Assembly (NCBI RefSeq): GCF_900541605.1 | Contig: NZ_UQKJ01000052.1 | Coordinates: 1-13,480, forward strand | Direction: 5' to 3' | Source: an uncultured Dialister sp. | GTDB taxonomy: Bacteria; Bacillota; Negativicutes; Veillonellales; Dialisteraceae | DNA: 13,480 nt | Shown here: positions 6,178 through 13,318 of the stretch, piece by piece | Position numbering within the stretch: position 1 is the stretch's first letter | Layout: the number at the start of each line of letters is the position of its first letter | Program-made: the position numbers and the translations under genes | Notes under the pieces: model-generated | The model's input: only the letters and a program-made list of their open reading frames with translations | What the model was told of the DNA's origin: nothing | Databases searched by the model: none

Positions 6178-6206
6178 GGGCCCGTTACAGCCCGAAACAA
6201 CCACAT
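6172..6206 (+). promoter_or_regulatory. Probable L1-binding leader before rplK
   Basis: The element runs GTGGGAGGGCCCGTTACAG and ends in ACCACAT. GTGG (6172-6175) pairs with CCAC (6201-6204), and GGGC (6178-6181) with GCCC (6190-6193). This layout, GTGGGAGG...CCGTTA...ACCACA, is the Firmicute L11-L1 leader that mimics the L1 site on 23S rRNA, by which L1 represses its own operon. Confidence 0.6.
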
Positions 6207-6234
6207 TCCCAATACGGATAGGAGGTGTAACAAC

Positions 6235-6660
6235 ATGGCAAAGAAAATTTCTAAAATCGTAAAACTGCAGGTTCCCGCAGGTAAAGCTACCCCGGCACCG
6301 CCAGTAGGCCCGGCCCTTGGCCAGGCAGGCGTAAACATCATGGCCTTCGTTAAAGACTTCAACGATCGCACTGCAAAGCAGGCAGGCCTGATCATCCCTG
6401 TAGAAATTACCGTTTTCGAAGATAGGAGCTTTACATTCATTTGTAAGACTCCGCCGGCAGCCGTTCTTCTGAAGAAGGCAGCAGGCATCGAAAAAGCTTC
6501 CGGTGAACCCAACAAGAAGAAAGCTGGCAAAGTCACCAAAGCACAGGTCAAGGAAATCGCTGAAACAAAGATGCCTGACCTGAACGCTAACGACGTAGAA
6601 GCAGCAATGCGTCTCGTTGAAGGCACAGCCCGTTCTATGGGCATCGAAGTTGTAGACTAA
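6235..6660 (+). CDS. rplK: 50S ribosomal protein L11, 141 aa
   Basis: L11 forms the base of the ribosomal stalk with the GTPase-associated region of 23S rRNA, and is needed for the stringent response through RelA/Rel. The N-terminal domain shows the signature KIVKLQVPAGKATPAPPVGP and ALGQAGVNIMAF (residues 8-38), where the proline-rich segment is the thiostrepton/micrococcin target. The C-terminal rRNA-binding domain includes KTPPAAVLLKKAAG and ends ARSMGIEVVD. At 141 residues it is full length. The start at 6235 follows AGGAGGTG (6220-6227) by seven bases; a frame opening at 6172 is inside the L1 leader and is not used. Confidence 0.98.
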   Translation: MAKKISKIVKLQVPAGKATPAPPVGPALGQAGVNIMAFVKDFNDRTAKQAGLIIPVEITVFEDRSFTFICKTPPAAVLLKKAAGIEKASGEPNKKKAGKVTKAQVKEIAETKMPDLNANDVEAAMRLVEGTARSMGIEVVD

Positions 6661-6673
6661 GACTGACCCGTTC

Positions 6674-6701
6674 GTGGCAGGGTAAATCCCCAATGACCAC
6701 A
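6674..6701 (+). promoter_or_regulatory. Second L1-type site, between rplK and rplA
   Basis: GTGG (6674-6677) pairs with CCAC (6697-6700) and GGG (6680-6682) with CCC (6688-6690). It follows the same plan as the element at 6172-6206, though with GTGGCAGG in place of GTGGGAGG. Its position directly before the rplA ribosome binding site fits feedback by L1. Confidence 0.5.
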
Positions 6702-6713
6702 TAGGAGGAAACA

Positions 6714-7418
6714 ATGGCAAAACTGACAAAGAAACAGAAGGCAGCTGCAGCCATCGTTGACAGTCATAAGCTCTATGACATCGACGAAGCTGTAAAGCTG
6801 GTAAAAGAAGCAGCATCCGCAAAATTCGATGAAACCATCGAAGTTGCTTTCAACCTGAATATCAACCCAAAATACGCTGACCAGCAGCTCCGCGGCGCTA
6901 CCGTTCTTCCGGCAGGCACCGGCAAAACAAAGAAAGTTCTCGTTTTCGCTAAGGACCACAAAGAAGACGAAGCAAAAGCAGCAGGCGCTGATTACGTAGG
7001 CGGCAAAGAACTGGCCGACAAGATTATGAAGGGCTGGATGGACTTTGACGTCGTCGTAGCAACACCGGACATGATGGCTGTAGTTGGCCGTCTTGGCCGT
7101 ATCCTCGGACCGAAAGGCCTCATGCCGAACCCGAAGGTTGGCACCGTAACCATGGACGTTACCAAGGCTGTCAACGAAATCAAAGGCGGCAAGGTTCAGT
7201 ACCGTACCGATAAAGCAGGCAATGTACAGGTTATCATCGGCAAAGCATCCTTTGACGAAGACAAACTGAAACAGAACCTCCTGGCTATTTATAACACCAT
7301 TCTGAGAGTCCGTCCGGCTTCCGTAAAAGGTGTTTACATGAAGAGCCTCACCATCAGCTCTACCATGGGCCCTGGCATCCACCTGGACACCACAAAGGTA
7401 GCAGCACCGAAAGCCTAA
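6714..7418 (+). CDS. rplA: 50S ribosomal protein L1, 234 aa
   Basis: L1 forms the mobile stalk that guides deacylated tRNA out of the E site, and represses translation of its own mRNA. The two-domain protein is full length. The diagnostic piece is VGRLGRILGPKGLMPNPK (residues 124-141), with the rRNA-contacting N-terminal stretch FDETIEVAFNLNINPK before it and QYRTDKAGNVQVIIGKASF and a TISSTMGPGIHLD ending after it. AGGAGG lies five bases before the ATG. The gene is 53 bases after rplK and shares its leader control; the L1-type sites at 6172 and 6674 are its likely targets. Confidence 0.98.
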   Translation: MAKLTKKQKAAAAIVDSHKLYDIDEAVKLVKEAASAKFDETIEVAFNLNINPKYADQQLRGATVLPAGTGKTKKVLVFAKDHKEDEAKAAGADYVGGKELADKIMKGWMDFDVVVATPDMMAVVGRLGRILGPKGLMPNPKVGTVTMDVTKAVNEIKGGKVQYRTDKAGNVQVIIGKASFDEDKLKQNLLAIYNTILRVRPASVKGVYMKSLTISSTMGPGIHLDTTKVAAPKA

Positions 7419-7432
7419 TTTACTATTTACAC

Positions 7433-7545
7433 TTAGCTGAAGACCGGCGGTAATTATTTTTAAAGGGCAAAGGCCCGCCTCCCGAGGCTGAGTACTGGAA
7501 AGCCAGTACACGACCTCGCAGGTTCTGCGGGGTCGTTTTAGCTAA
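7433..7545 (+). promoter_or_regulatory. L10-type ribosomal leader before rplJ
   Basis: The 165-base gap between rplA and rplJ holds an L10-leader-like RNA. TTAGCT (7433-7438) pairs with AGCTAA (7540-7545) to close the element. Inside are GAAGACCGGCGG, the purine-rich GCCCGCCTCCCGAGGCTGAG stretch that fits the kink-turn, and the hairpin GTACTGG-AAAG-CCAGTAC. L10 complexed with L12 is known to bind such leaders and repress rplJ-rplL. Confidence 0.75.
7510..7540 (+). terminator. Attenuator hairpin in the rplJ leader
   Basis: CGACCTCGCAG (7511-7521) pairs with CTGCGGGGTCG (7525-7535), with one G-T pair, around GTT, and is followed by TTTT. It resembles an intrinsic terminator inside the leader, and can partly end transcription so that rplA and rplJ output differ. 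Its T-run abuts the closing helix of the leader. Confidence 0.75.
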
Positions 7546-7583
7546 CGTGATAAATACAAATCCATAGCAGAGGAGGTGTACTT

Positions 7584-8132
7584 ATGAGCGAAGAAAAGTA
7601 TGAAGTAAAGGTTCGTCCTGAAAAGGAAGCTGTCGTTGCAGAAATGAAAGACAGACTGTCCTCCCAGGGCATTGTCCTTGTTACATTCAACAAACTGACA
7701 GTAAAAGACGCAACACTGCTGCGTCGTAAATTCCTGGCTCACGGCGTTGAATACAAGGTCATTAAGAATACACTGACCCGTATTGCAGCTGATGAACTCG
7801 GCCTGAACGGTCTTGACGATCTGCTCCAGGGACCAAATGGTCTTGCTACCTGCAAAGATGATCCGGTAGCACCGGCAGCAGCACTGAAGGAATTCCTGAA
7901 GGAAACCAAGAGCGAAGCCGTTACCGTAAAGTGCGGCGTCCTCGATGGCAAAGTCATCGGCAAAGACGAAGTCAAAGCACTGGCAGACCTGCCATCCAGA
8001 GAACAGCTTCTCGGTATGGTCGCTGCAACCCTGCAGGCTCCGATTTCCGGACTTGCACGTGCCCTTAACGGCAACATTACCAAACTCGCATATGCTCTCG
8101 AAGCACTGCGTAAACAGAAAGAAACTGCGTAA
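7584..8132 (+). CDS. rplJ: 50S ribosomal protein L10, 182 aa
   Basis: L10 anchors dimers of L7/L12 to the ribosome through its C-terminal helix and binds the rplJ leader. The N-terminal globular part has FNKLTVKDATLLRRKF and HGVEYKVIKNTLTRIA, matching the usual L10 rRNA-binding signature, followed by LKEFLKETKSEAVTVKCGVLDGKVI. The end (about 150-182, LQAPISGLARALNGNITKLAYALEALRKQKE) is the helix that carries the L12 dimers. GAGGAGGTG lies five bases before the ATG. It is 37 bases before rplL and co-transcribed with it. The length is within the normal range. Confidence 0.98.
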   Translation: MSEEKYEVKVRPEKEAVVAEMKDRLSSQGIVLVTFNKLTVKDATLLRRKFLAHGVEYKVIKNTLTRIAADELGLNGLDDLLQGPNGLATCKDDPVAPAAALKEFLKETKSEAVTVKCGVLDGKVIGKDEVKALADLPSREQLLGMVAATLQAPISGLARALNGNITKLAYALEALRKQKETA

Positions 8133-8169
8133 TCGATACGCATAAAATTATTCCATGGAGGAAAAACAA

Positions 8170-8541
8170 ATGACAAACGAAGAAATCCTTGAAGCCATTA
8201 GCAATATGTCCGTTCTCGAACTCTCCGAACTGGTTAAAGCCATCGAAGACAAATTCGGTGTTTCCGCTGCAGCTCCTGTAGCAGTAGCAGCAGCTCCGGC
8301 AGCTGGCGCAGCTGCAGCAGCTGAAGAAAAGACCGAATTCGACGTAGTTCTGAAAGAAATCGGCGAAAAGAAGATCCAGGTTATCAAAGCCGTTCGTGAA
8401 ATCACCGGTCTTGGCCTGAAAGACGCTAAAGCTCTCGTTGATGGCGCTCCGAAAGAAGTTAAAACTGGCGTAGCTAAAGCTGAAGCTGAAGAAATGAAGA
8501 AGAAGCTGGAAGACGCTGGCGCAACCGTAGAACTGAAATAA
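8170..8541 (+). CDS. rplL: 50S ribosomal protein L7/L12, 123 aa
   Basis: L12 is the multicopy stalk protein that recruits and activates translational GTPases. The dimerising N-terminal domain covers 1-30, the alanine-rich flexible hinge about 33-52 (AAAPVAVAAAPAAGAAAAA), and the globular C-terminal domain about 53-123 (KTEFDVVLKEIGEKKIQVIK...GLKDAKALVDGAPKEVK). The start at 8170 is chosen over an in-frame ATG at 8155, because GGAGG (8157-8161) overlaps the latter and lies eight bases before the former. It is the last gene of the operon here, as a strong terminator follows. Confidence 0.98.
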   Translation: MTNEEILEAISNMSVLELSELVKAIEDKFGVSAAAPVAVAAAPAAGAAAAAEEKTEFDVVLKEIGEKKIQVIKAVREITGLGLKDAKALVDGAPKEVKTGVAKAEAEEMKKKLEDAGATVELK

Positions 8542-8566
8542 TTGCGGCTCTTCTAAAAAGCACGAT

Positions 8567-8600
8567 AAAATCGGACTCCGTAGGGGGTCCGATTTTTATT
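8567..8600 (+). terminator. Terminator ending the ribosomal operon
   Basis: AAAATCGGACTCC (8567-8579) pairs with GGGGTCCGATTTT (8584-8596) around GTAG, with one G-T pair, followed by a T-rich tail. The A- and T-rich flanks suggest it may act in both directions. Confidence 0.93.
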
Positions 8601-8625
8601 TTCCCTAAAAAAATCCTAAAAACAT

Positions 8626-8637
8626 AAATGGCCATTT
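8626..8637. repeat. Perfect 12-bp palindrome AAATGGCCATTT
   Basis: A self-complementary 12-mer in the gap before the Fic transcription unit, about 60 bases upstream of its -10 box. It could be a regulator site, but no protein is indicated. Confidence 0.3.
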
Positions 8638-8674
8638 CTAAAGACAATGTATGATGGAGATGACGGGATAATTC

Positions 8675-8704
8675 GTGAAAAAATCCGGTTAAAGCAGTTA
8701 TAAT
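8675..8704 (+). promoter_or_regulatory. Promoter of the Fic transcription unit
   Basis: A perfect TATAAT lies at 8699-8704. The best -35 is GTGAAA (8675-8680, spacer 18), weak. Transcription would begin near 8711, within the ribosome binding site of the small ORF at 8720, so the unit starts very tightly. Confidence 0.55.
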
Positions 8705-8719
8705 CTAAGGAGGATCCTG

Positions 8720-8794
8720 ATGATGTTGTACCTTGGAATCCCTGTGCAGTTGGACTCTACCCATGAATCAGCGCTTCCCTGGATAAATACGTGA
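8720..8794 (+). CDS. Possible 24-aa leader ORF before the Fic gene
   Basis: A full AAGGAGGAT (8707-8715) is followed after about five bases by ATGATG, and the frame stays open for 24 codons to a TGA at 8792-8794. The peptide begins MMLYLGIPVQLD and ends SALPWINT. It has no recognisable domain and lacks the (S/T)xxxE(G/N) motif of Fic antitoxins, so it is probably not a cognate inhibitor. The strong translation signal and promoter argue that it is translated; it could be a leader peptide, a microprotein, or the remnant of a gene. The small gap to Fic (56 bases) has no terminator. Confidence 0.4.
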   Translation: MMLYLGIPVQLDSTHESALPWINT

Positions 8795-8850
8795 CCTGTT
8801 TCTTGTGATGCTGGGAAACTGATGATTTTATATATGAAAGGATATCGACC

Positions 8851-9726
8851 ATGTTTGAACTGACGTTTTTACCGGGCGGTATGCCGCCGGCGGACCCGAA
8901 GCGGGCGGGATACCGAAAAACCATTCCCGGCCCCTATCCCTATAAGGCTTTCCAGCCTGTAAACCTGCAGGATGTGACTATTGCCTATACGGCGGAGCTG
9001 GCGGCCCTTATCGGCGATGCCCGGGCCGTGCTTTCGGCTCTTGCTGTCCGCTATGATGGCCTTTCGCAGGAAAAGAAAGAAAACTTTGCAAAGGAAATGG
9101 TGCAGGCGGAGGCGGCGTCGTCCCTGAAGCTGGCGGGGGCGGAAGACAGCGAAGCTGATGAAGGTTGGCTCAGGCGGGCTCTGCCCTATGGTTTCGATGC
9201 ATTGAAAGAACTGCCTCTTTCCCGGCGGCTGCTGGAGGAAATTCATGATATGGTTCTCCATGACCGGTCCCATTATCGACAGAACCCCGGTGAGTTCCGG
9301 CGTTCCCCGGTCTGGCTGGGAAAAGAGGGGGCCACGCTGACGAAGGGAGCCTCCTTTGTGCCGCCGGCACCGGAAGACATGGCCAATGCCTTTTCTGCCC
9401 TGGAGCATTATATGAATGAGGAAGAGGGAACGGAGCCCCTGGTGAAGGCGGCACTGGTACACTACCAGTTTGAGATGATCCATCCTTTTCTGGACGGGAA
9501 TGGCCGGGTGGGAAGGATTCTGACTCTTCTCTGCCTTAAGGAAGCCGGAATCCTGCCGGCCCCTATCCTGCCTCTGTCGGTACAGCTCCTGAACCGGAGT
9601 TACTATTACTTTGCCTATCTCCTGGCCGTTGAAAACAGCGGCGCCTATGAAGTGTGGGTGCGGTATTTCATCGAATGTATTTTGAACGCCGCCCACATGT
9701 CGGAGGATATGGTACAGGGCATGTGA
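8851..9726 (+). CDS. Fic/DOC-family protein (probable AMP-transferase), 291 aa
   Basis: Fic proteins usually attach AMP from ATP to a hydroxyl of a target protein. The catalytic loop is complete: H211-PFLD215-GNGR219-VGR222 (HxFx(D/E)GNGRxxR). The N-terminal Fic_N-like region (about 30-130) comes before the Fic fold, with VWLGKEGATLTKGASFVPP (154-172) as the flap region that positions the target. The autoinhibitory motif, normally (S/T)xxxE(G/N), should be at S91-L-K-L-A95-G96, where the glutamate is replaced by alanine. There is no winged-helix domain at the C-terminus, so it is short for class II Fic proteins. AAAGGA precedes the ATG. No antitoxin gene is adjacent. The target is unknown; a metabolic rather than toxic role is possible. 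Confidence 0.9.
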   Translation: MFELTFLPGGMPPADPKRAGYRKTIPGPYPYKAFQPVNLQDVTIAYTAELAALIGDARAVLSALAVRYDGLSQEKKENFAKEMVQAEAASSLKLAGAEDSEADEGWLRRALPYGFDALKELPLSRRLLEEIHDMVLHDRSHYRQNPGEFRRSPVWLGKEGATLTKGASFVPPAPEDMANAFSALEHYMNEEEGTEPLVKAALVHYQFEMIHPFLDGNGRVGRILTLLCLKEAGILPAPILPLSVQLLNRSYYYFAYLLAVENSGAYEVWVRYFIECILNAAHMSEDMVQGM

Positions 9727-9870
9727 AGAAGTGCCTGCGGCGCATCAGCGCTTCTCCGGCATTGAGCTGGTGAACCACTTCGCAGTCAACCATCCGAGAC
9801 TCCACCACGTCAGGCGAATCCACTCTCCTCTAAAGAGGGAAGGCAGAAGTTATTTTACGGTGAAGTCGCA
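9727..9870. repeat. Repeat-like remnant between Fic and xseA
   Basis: About 140 bases without an open frame of note. They include a near-palindrome TCCTCTAAAGAGGGA (9827-9841). The sequence type resembles intergenic repeats I associate with Negativicutes genomes, but copies elsewhere cannot be tested here. No terminator for the Fic gene is clear in it, so this unit may run into xseA. Confidence 0.35.
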
Positions 9871-9887
9871 GGGCCTCAAATCTCAAC

Positions 9888-9893
9888 TATAAT
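9888..9893 (+). promoter_or_regulatory. Candidate -10 box of xseA
   Basis: TATAAT is perfect at this site, and a second box TATACT lies at 9904-9909. No good -35 is spaced from either, so the promoter is uncertain. The start would be about 50 bases before the xseA ATG. Confidence 0.35.
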
Positions 9894-9954
9894 TCCATTG
9901 TGTTATACTACAGGAAAGTGTAATTCTTTTATTTCTCCGGGAAAGGGGGATTCT

Positions 9955-11097
9955 ATGGAGAAGAATGCCTATTCTGTCACTGAAGTGAACCATTATATCA
10001 AGGGCCTGCTGGAATCCAGGCAGGAGCTGCATAACATAGTGATTCTCGGTGAAATTTCTAATTTCAAACGGTACAAGTCCGGCCACTGCTATTTTACCCT
10101 GAAAGATGAGAATGCCGCTTTGCGGTGCGTCATGTTTCGGTGGTATGCAGCCAAACTTTCCTTCTTTCCCAAAGACGGTCAGAAGGTCTTTGCCTATGGT
10201 ACCATTTCCGTCTATGAGAAGGATGGGAATTATCAGTTCCAGGTGCAGGCACTGCGGCCTGAAGGTATTGGCAGTCTCATGCAGGCCTATGAAGAGCTGA
10301 AGGAAAAGCTGGAGAAGGAAGGACTTTTTGACAATCAGCGGAAGAAGCCTCTGCCGCTCCTTCCTAAGACCATCGGCGTGGTGACATCTCCTTCCGGCGC
10401 GGCGGTGCATGATATCATTACCGTATCCCGGCGGCGGAATCCGGGGGTCCGGATTCTTCTCTATCCCGTGCAGGTGCAGGGGACGGAAGCGGCTCCGGAA
10501 ATCGTGAAGGCCATTGCTTTCTTTAATAAAACGAATCTGGCAGACCTTCTCATCGTAGGCCGGGGCGGCGGCTCCCTGGAAGACCTTTGGGCCTTCAATG
10601 AGGAGCCGGTGGTACGGGCGGTGGCAGCGTCCCATATCCCCATCATCAGTGCCGTGGGCCATGAGACTGATGTGACCCTCTGTGATTTTGCGGCAGACCG
10701 TCGGGCAGCGACACCATCCCAGGCAGCGGAAATTGCGGTAATCGACGTAGATGCTTATAAACAGGGAATAGCCTCCTGGATGGATAAGGCGGAAACCATT
10801 CTTATGAACCGTATTTCCGAGAGCATGCAGACCCTGGATAGTCTCGTCCAGGAATCGAGCCATGCCATGGAGACCATTGTGGATGGGAAGAAGCATCTCT
10901 TCATGCTTTCTGCCCAGAAGCTGGAGGCCCTGAATCCACTCTCTGTCATTGCCCGGGGGTATACGATTACCTCGAAGGGCGATGGCGTACCCCTTATGAA
11001 AGCAGGAGACGCAGCGAAGGGGGATCGGATTTCGACCATTCTCTCTGACGGAGTTATTGAATCTGTCGTATCGAATATTCAAAAGAAGGATGTGTAA
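9955..11097 (+). CDS. xseA: Exonuclease VII large subunit, 380 aa
   Basis: XseA with XseB degrades single-stranded DNA from both ends to oligonucleotides and acts in repair. An N-terminal OB-fold (about 5-100) carries the ILGEISNFKRYKSGHCYFTLKD piece that binds DNA. The catalytic domain follows: VVTSPSGAAVHDI (142-154) with D153, GRGGGSLEDLWAFNEE (202-217) and ISAVGHETDVT (231-241), with RRAATPSQAAE (249-259). The ending NPLSVIARGYTI is typical. The protein is short: about 450 residues is common, and the helical stalk after residue 260 is reduced. AAAGGGGGA lies five bases before this start; a frame opening at 9898 has none. Confidence 0.95.
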   Translation: MEKNAYSVTEVNHYIKGLLESRQELHNIVILGEISNFKRYKSGHCYFTLKDENAALRCVMFRWYAAKLSFFPKDGQKVFAYGTISVYEKDGNYQFQVQALRPEGIGSLMQAYEELKEKLEKEGLFDNQRKKPLPLLPKTIGVVTSPSGAAVHDIITVSRRRNPGVRILLYPVQVQGTEAAPEIVKAIAFFNKTNLADLLIVGRGGGSLEDLWAFNEEPVVRAVAASHIPIISAVGHETDVTLCDFAADRRAATPSQAAEIAVIDVDAYKQGIASWMDKAETILMNRISESMQTLDSLVQESSHAMETIVDGKKHLFMLSAQKLEALNPLSVIARGYTITSKGDGVPLMKAGDAAKGDRISTILSDGVIESVVSNIQKKDV

Positions 11098-11099
11098 CC

Positions 11100-11330
11100 A
11101 TGGATACAGAAAATATTTCATTTGAACAGGCTCTGGCGGAACTTCAGAAACAGATTGGCCTTCTGGAAAAGGGAAACCTCCCGCTGGATGAAGCACTGAA
11201 AATCTACAGCCGCGCCATGGAAATCAGCCGTATTTGCAATAAGAAGCTGGACATGGCCCAGGCAGAGGTCAAGAAAATCGTGGCCGACGAAGACGGGGAA
11301 GGGTACAAACTGGAAAATTTCGAGGCCTGA
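11100..11330 (+). CDS. xseB: Exonuclease VII small subunit, 76 aa
   Basis: XseB is a two-helix hairpin that coats the coiled-coil stalk of XseA in a high-stoichiometry complex. The signature SFEQALAELQKQIGLLEKG (7-25) and LPLDEALKIYSRAMEISR (27-44) is intact. The start is two bases after the xseA stop; its ribosome binding site (AAGGATG) lies in the last xseA codons, so translation is coupled. The acidic tail after residue 60 is usual. The operon ends here before the shared terminator; no farnesyl-diphosphate synthase (ispA), often next in Firmicutes, follows. Confidence 0.96.
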   Translation: MDTENISFEQALAELQKQIGLLEKGNLPLDEALKIYSRAMEISRICNKKLDMAQAEVKKIVADEDGEGYKLENFEA

Positions 11331-11457
11331 GAAAGGGGCTTCCGATTTACATTCCTGTAGTTGGAGTTACGCCGCTGGGGCCGATGGCTGTCCTATCTGA
11401 ATGATTCTGTCCATAGACAGATACGTTTTTCCAACGGGCAGTCTGTAAGACGCAGAA

Positions 11458-11503
11458 TAAAAAGCGATGAACCATTGTATAGCTCATGGTTCATCGTTTT
11501 TTT
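11458..11503. terminator. Bidirectional terminator between xseB and the TPR gene
   Basis: CGATGAACCAT (11465-11475) pairs perfectly with ATGGTTCATCG (11486-11496) around a 10-base loop. A T-run (11497-11503) serves the plus strand, and the A-run before the stem gives a T-run on the minus strand. The TPR stop codon (11502-11504) lies in the plus-strand T-run. Confidence 0.9.
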
Positions 11504-13277
11504 ATCTTTCTCGGTCCGCTGTATACAAGAGGTCCATCGTTTCTTTGTCATCCTCCTGGGGGACCTTTTTCTTTTCCAGATCCGCCACTTTCCGCCGGTC
11601 CTTTTCAGCGAGATCATGTTTTCCTGTCTCTTCCAGAAGCTTTGCCCTGTATTGGAGCCCCCTGATGTTCTGGGGCTGCCGTTTCAGGAATTCATTCATG
11701 TCGGATATGGCCATGTCCGGGTGGCCCATCTTTTCATAGACACAGGCCCGACTCCGGTAGGTTTCCGGATATGCGGGGTATTGCCGGATGCCATCGGTAA
11801 GAATCGTGATGGCCCTTTCATAGTCCCCCTTGAGAGCATATAGGGAGCCCATAGTATTCAGTATGCGATTTTTGGGGCGGCCATTGGGGAGGAGGCTTGC
11901 CGGAACCAGCAGGGAAAGGGCCCTGTCGTATTCCTTCATACGGCCCAGGGCAACGGATGAGAGAAGAAGCGCCGTCTGGTCCTGGGGGACCTGCTCTTCG
12001 GCCGCTTTGAAATCTGCCAGTGCTTTCTCAGGGTCTCCAATTTTCAGGTAGCATAGGCCCCGTTCCAGATGGATGTCCGGTATATCCAGACCCAGATCGA
12101 TGGCTGCGTTGAAATCGGAAATAGCTTCCTCGTATTTTCCCATGATTTCCAGGGCGTAGGCACGGTCCTGGTAGAAAAGGAAACTCTTTGGATTCTTCTC
12201 AATAAATGCAGTATCCAGTCTGGCGAGAGCAGGATAGTCTTTCCTTTTCCTGTAGAAATGGGACAACTGGAGATAGGTGAGTGGACTGTCGGATCCCAGG
12301 GAGACAGCTTTTTCCAATGTTTCCTGTGCACTTCGGGGCTGCTTCATGCCATCGTAGGCCATGCCCAATGTATCCCAGATGATGGGAGCGTTTGGCTTGA
12401 TTTCTGCAGCCTTTTTCAGGTAAGGTATGGCTTTCTCATACTGTTTACATTTGTATAGGGATTGGCCGGCCATGGAATTGGGATAGAACTGGTCCGGTTC
12501 CTCTTTTTGGAGACGAAGAAAATCGTCTGCTGCCTGCTCATATTTTCCCATAGAAAACAAGGTGGTGCCCCGGACTCCGTAGAGCAGGGAAAGATCCTTT
12601 CTCTCCGGAGAACCGGCAAGAAAAGCATCATAGTCGTCAAAGGCTTCTTTATATTTTTTTAATCGCCCATAGGCCGAGCCCCGGAGAACATAGGCCTTGC
12701 CATAGGAAGGGTCCAGGGAAATGGATTTGGATAGCTTCTCGATGGCCTTCTCCTCGTTCCCCTTGGTAAGATACATGGCTCCCCAGGGAACAAGGACCTT
12801 CGGTTTATTATCCGAAGTTTCCAGAGCCATTGTGTAGTACTTTTCTGCTATATCCTGCCTGTTGAAATAGGGATTGCTGTAGAGGTTTCCAAGGGCATAC
12901 AGGATTTTCCAGTTCTTTGGAGACAGGCGAAGCCCTTCTTCCAGGGCCATCCGGGCTTCTTCGTATCGATGCATTTTTTTCTGTACAAAACCGATCTGAC
13001 AATAGAGGTCTCCTTTCTTCCCTGCCGGAGCCAGGGAGAGGGCAGACCGATAAATAGAAAGAGCCTTTTCATAGTCTTTCCGATCAGAGCAGTCTTTTCC
13101 TTTTTTTACCAGTTCGTCAAAAACAGGGCTCCCATCAGATAGAATATTTATGGCAGATGCATTTTGCGATAATGAAGGCACAGCACTGGCAGGCATTGCT
13201 TTGTCTGTTCCTTCAGCGGTCGTACCCAGCCATGCGGTCATTGCCATAGTCAGTGTGATGAGCGTTATTCTGTTCAT
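11502..13277 (-). CDS. Exported tetratricopeptide-repeat protein, 591 aa
   Basis: The N-terminus is a likely signal peptide: short basic MNR, then a hydrophobic stretch ITLITLTMAMTAWLG, cleaved perhaps near residue 21; no lipobox cysteine is seen. The mature protein is nearly all TPR, about 15 repeats of 34 residues from about residue 52 to 570. They show the pattern W/L/Y-x2-A/G-x-A-Y, for example YEKALSIYRSALSLAP, YEKAIPYLKKAAEIKP and YEEAISDFNAAIDLG. TPR solenoids bind peptides or proteins, so it likely acts as a periplasmic or cell-surface scaffold. GGAGG lies five bases before the ATG (minus strand). It has no cognate partner gene nearby. The signal peptide, repeats and length all fit a secreted TPR protein; its exact role is not known. 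Confidence 0.92.
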   Translation of the reverse strand: MNRITLITLTMAMTAWLGTTAEGTDKAMPASAVPSLSQNASAINILSDGSPVFDELVKKGKDCSDRKDYEKALSIYRSALSLAPAGKKGDLYCQIGFVQKKMHRYEEARMALEEGLRLSPKNWKILYALGNLYSNPYFNRQDIAEKYYTMALETSDNKPKVLVPWGAMYLTKGNEEKAIEKLSKSISLDPSYGKAYVLRGSAYGRLKKYKEAFDDYDAFLAGSPERKDLSLLYGVRGTTLFSMGKYEQAADDFLRLQKEEPDQFYPNSMAGQSLYKCKQYEKAIPYLKKAAEIKPNAPIIWDTLGMAYDGMKQPRSAQETLEKAVSLGSDSPLTYLQLSHFYRKRKDYPALARLDTAFIEKNPKSFLFYQDRAYALEIMGKYEEAISDFNAAIDLGLDIPDIHLERGLCYLKIGDPEKALADFKAAEEQVPQDQTALLLSSVALGRMKEYDRALSLLVPASLLPNGRPKNRILNTMGSLYALKGDYERAITILTDGIRQYPAYPETYRSRACVYEKMGHPDMAISDMNEFLKRQPQNIRGLQYRAKLLEETGKHDLAEKDRRKVADLEKKKVPQEDDKETMDLLYTADRER

Positions 13278-13318
13278 GGTGTCCTCCGTTGCAGAAATGA
13301 AAATACGATTCTGCTTTC

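Noticed and set aside
5464..6822. Long minus-strand open frame of 452 codons opposite nusG and rplK
   Set aside because: It is antisense to two certain genes, has no ribosome binding site, and has cysteine- and phenylalanine-rich composition typical of a shadow frame.
8720..8794. The 24-codon ORF as a Fic antitoxin
   Set aside because: It is far shorter than FicA-type antitoxins and has no (S/T)xxxE(G/N) motif.
9883..11196. 437-codon minus-strand frame opposite xseA
   Set aside because: xseA is certain from its motifs; this frame is its shadow.
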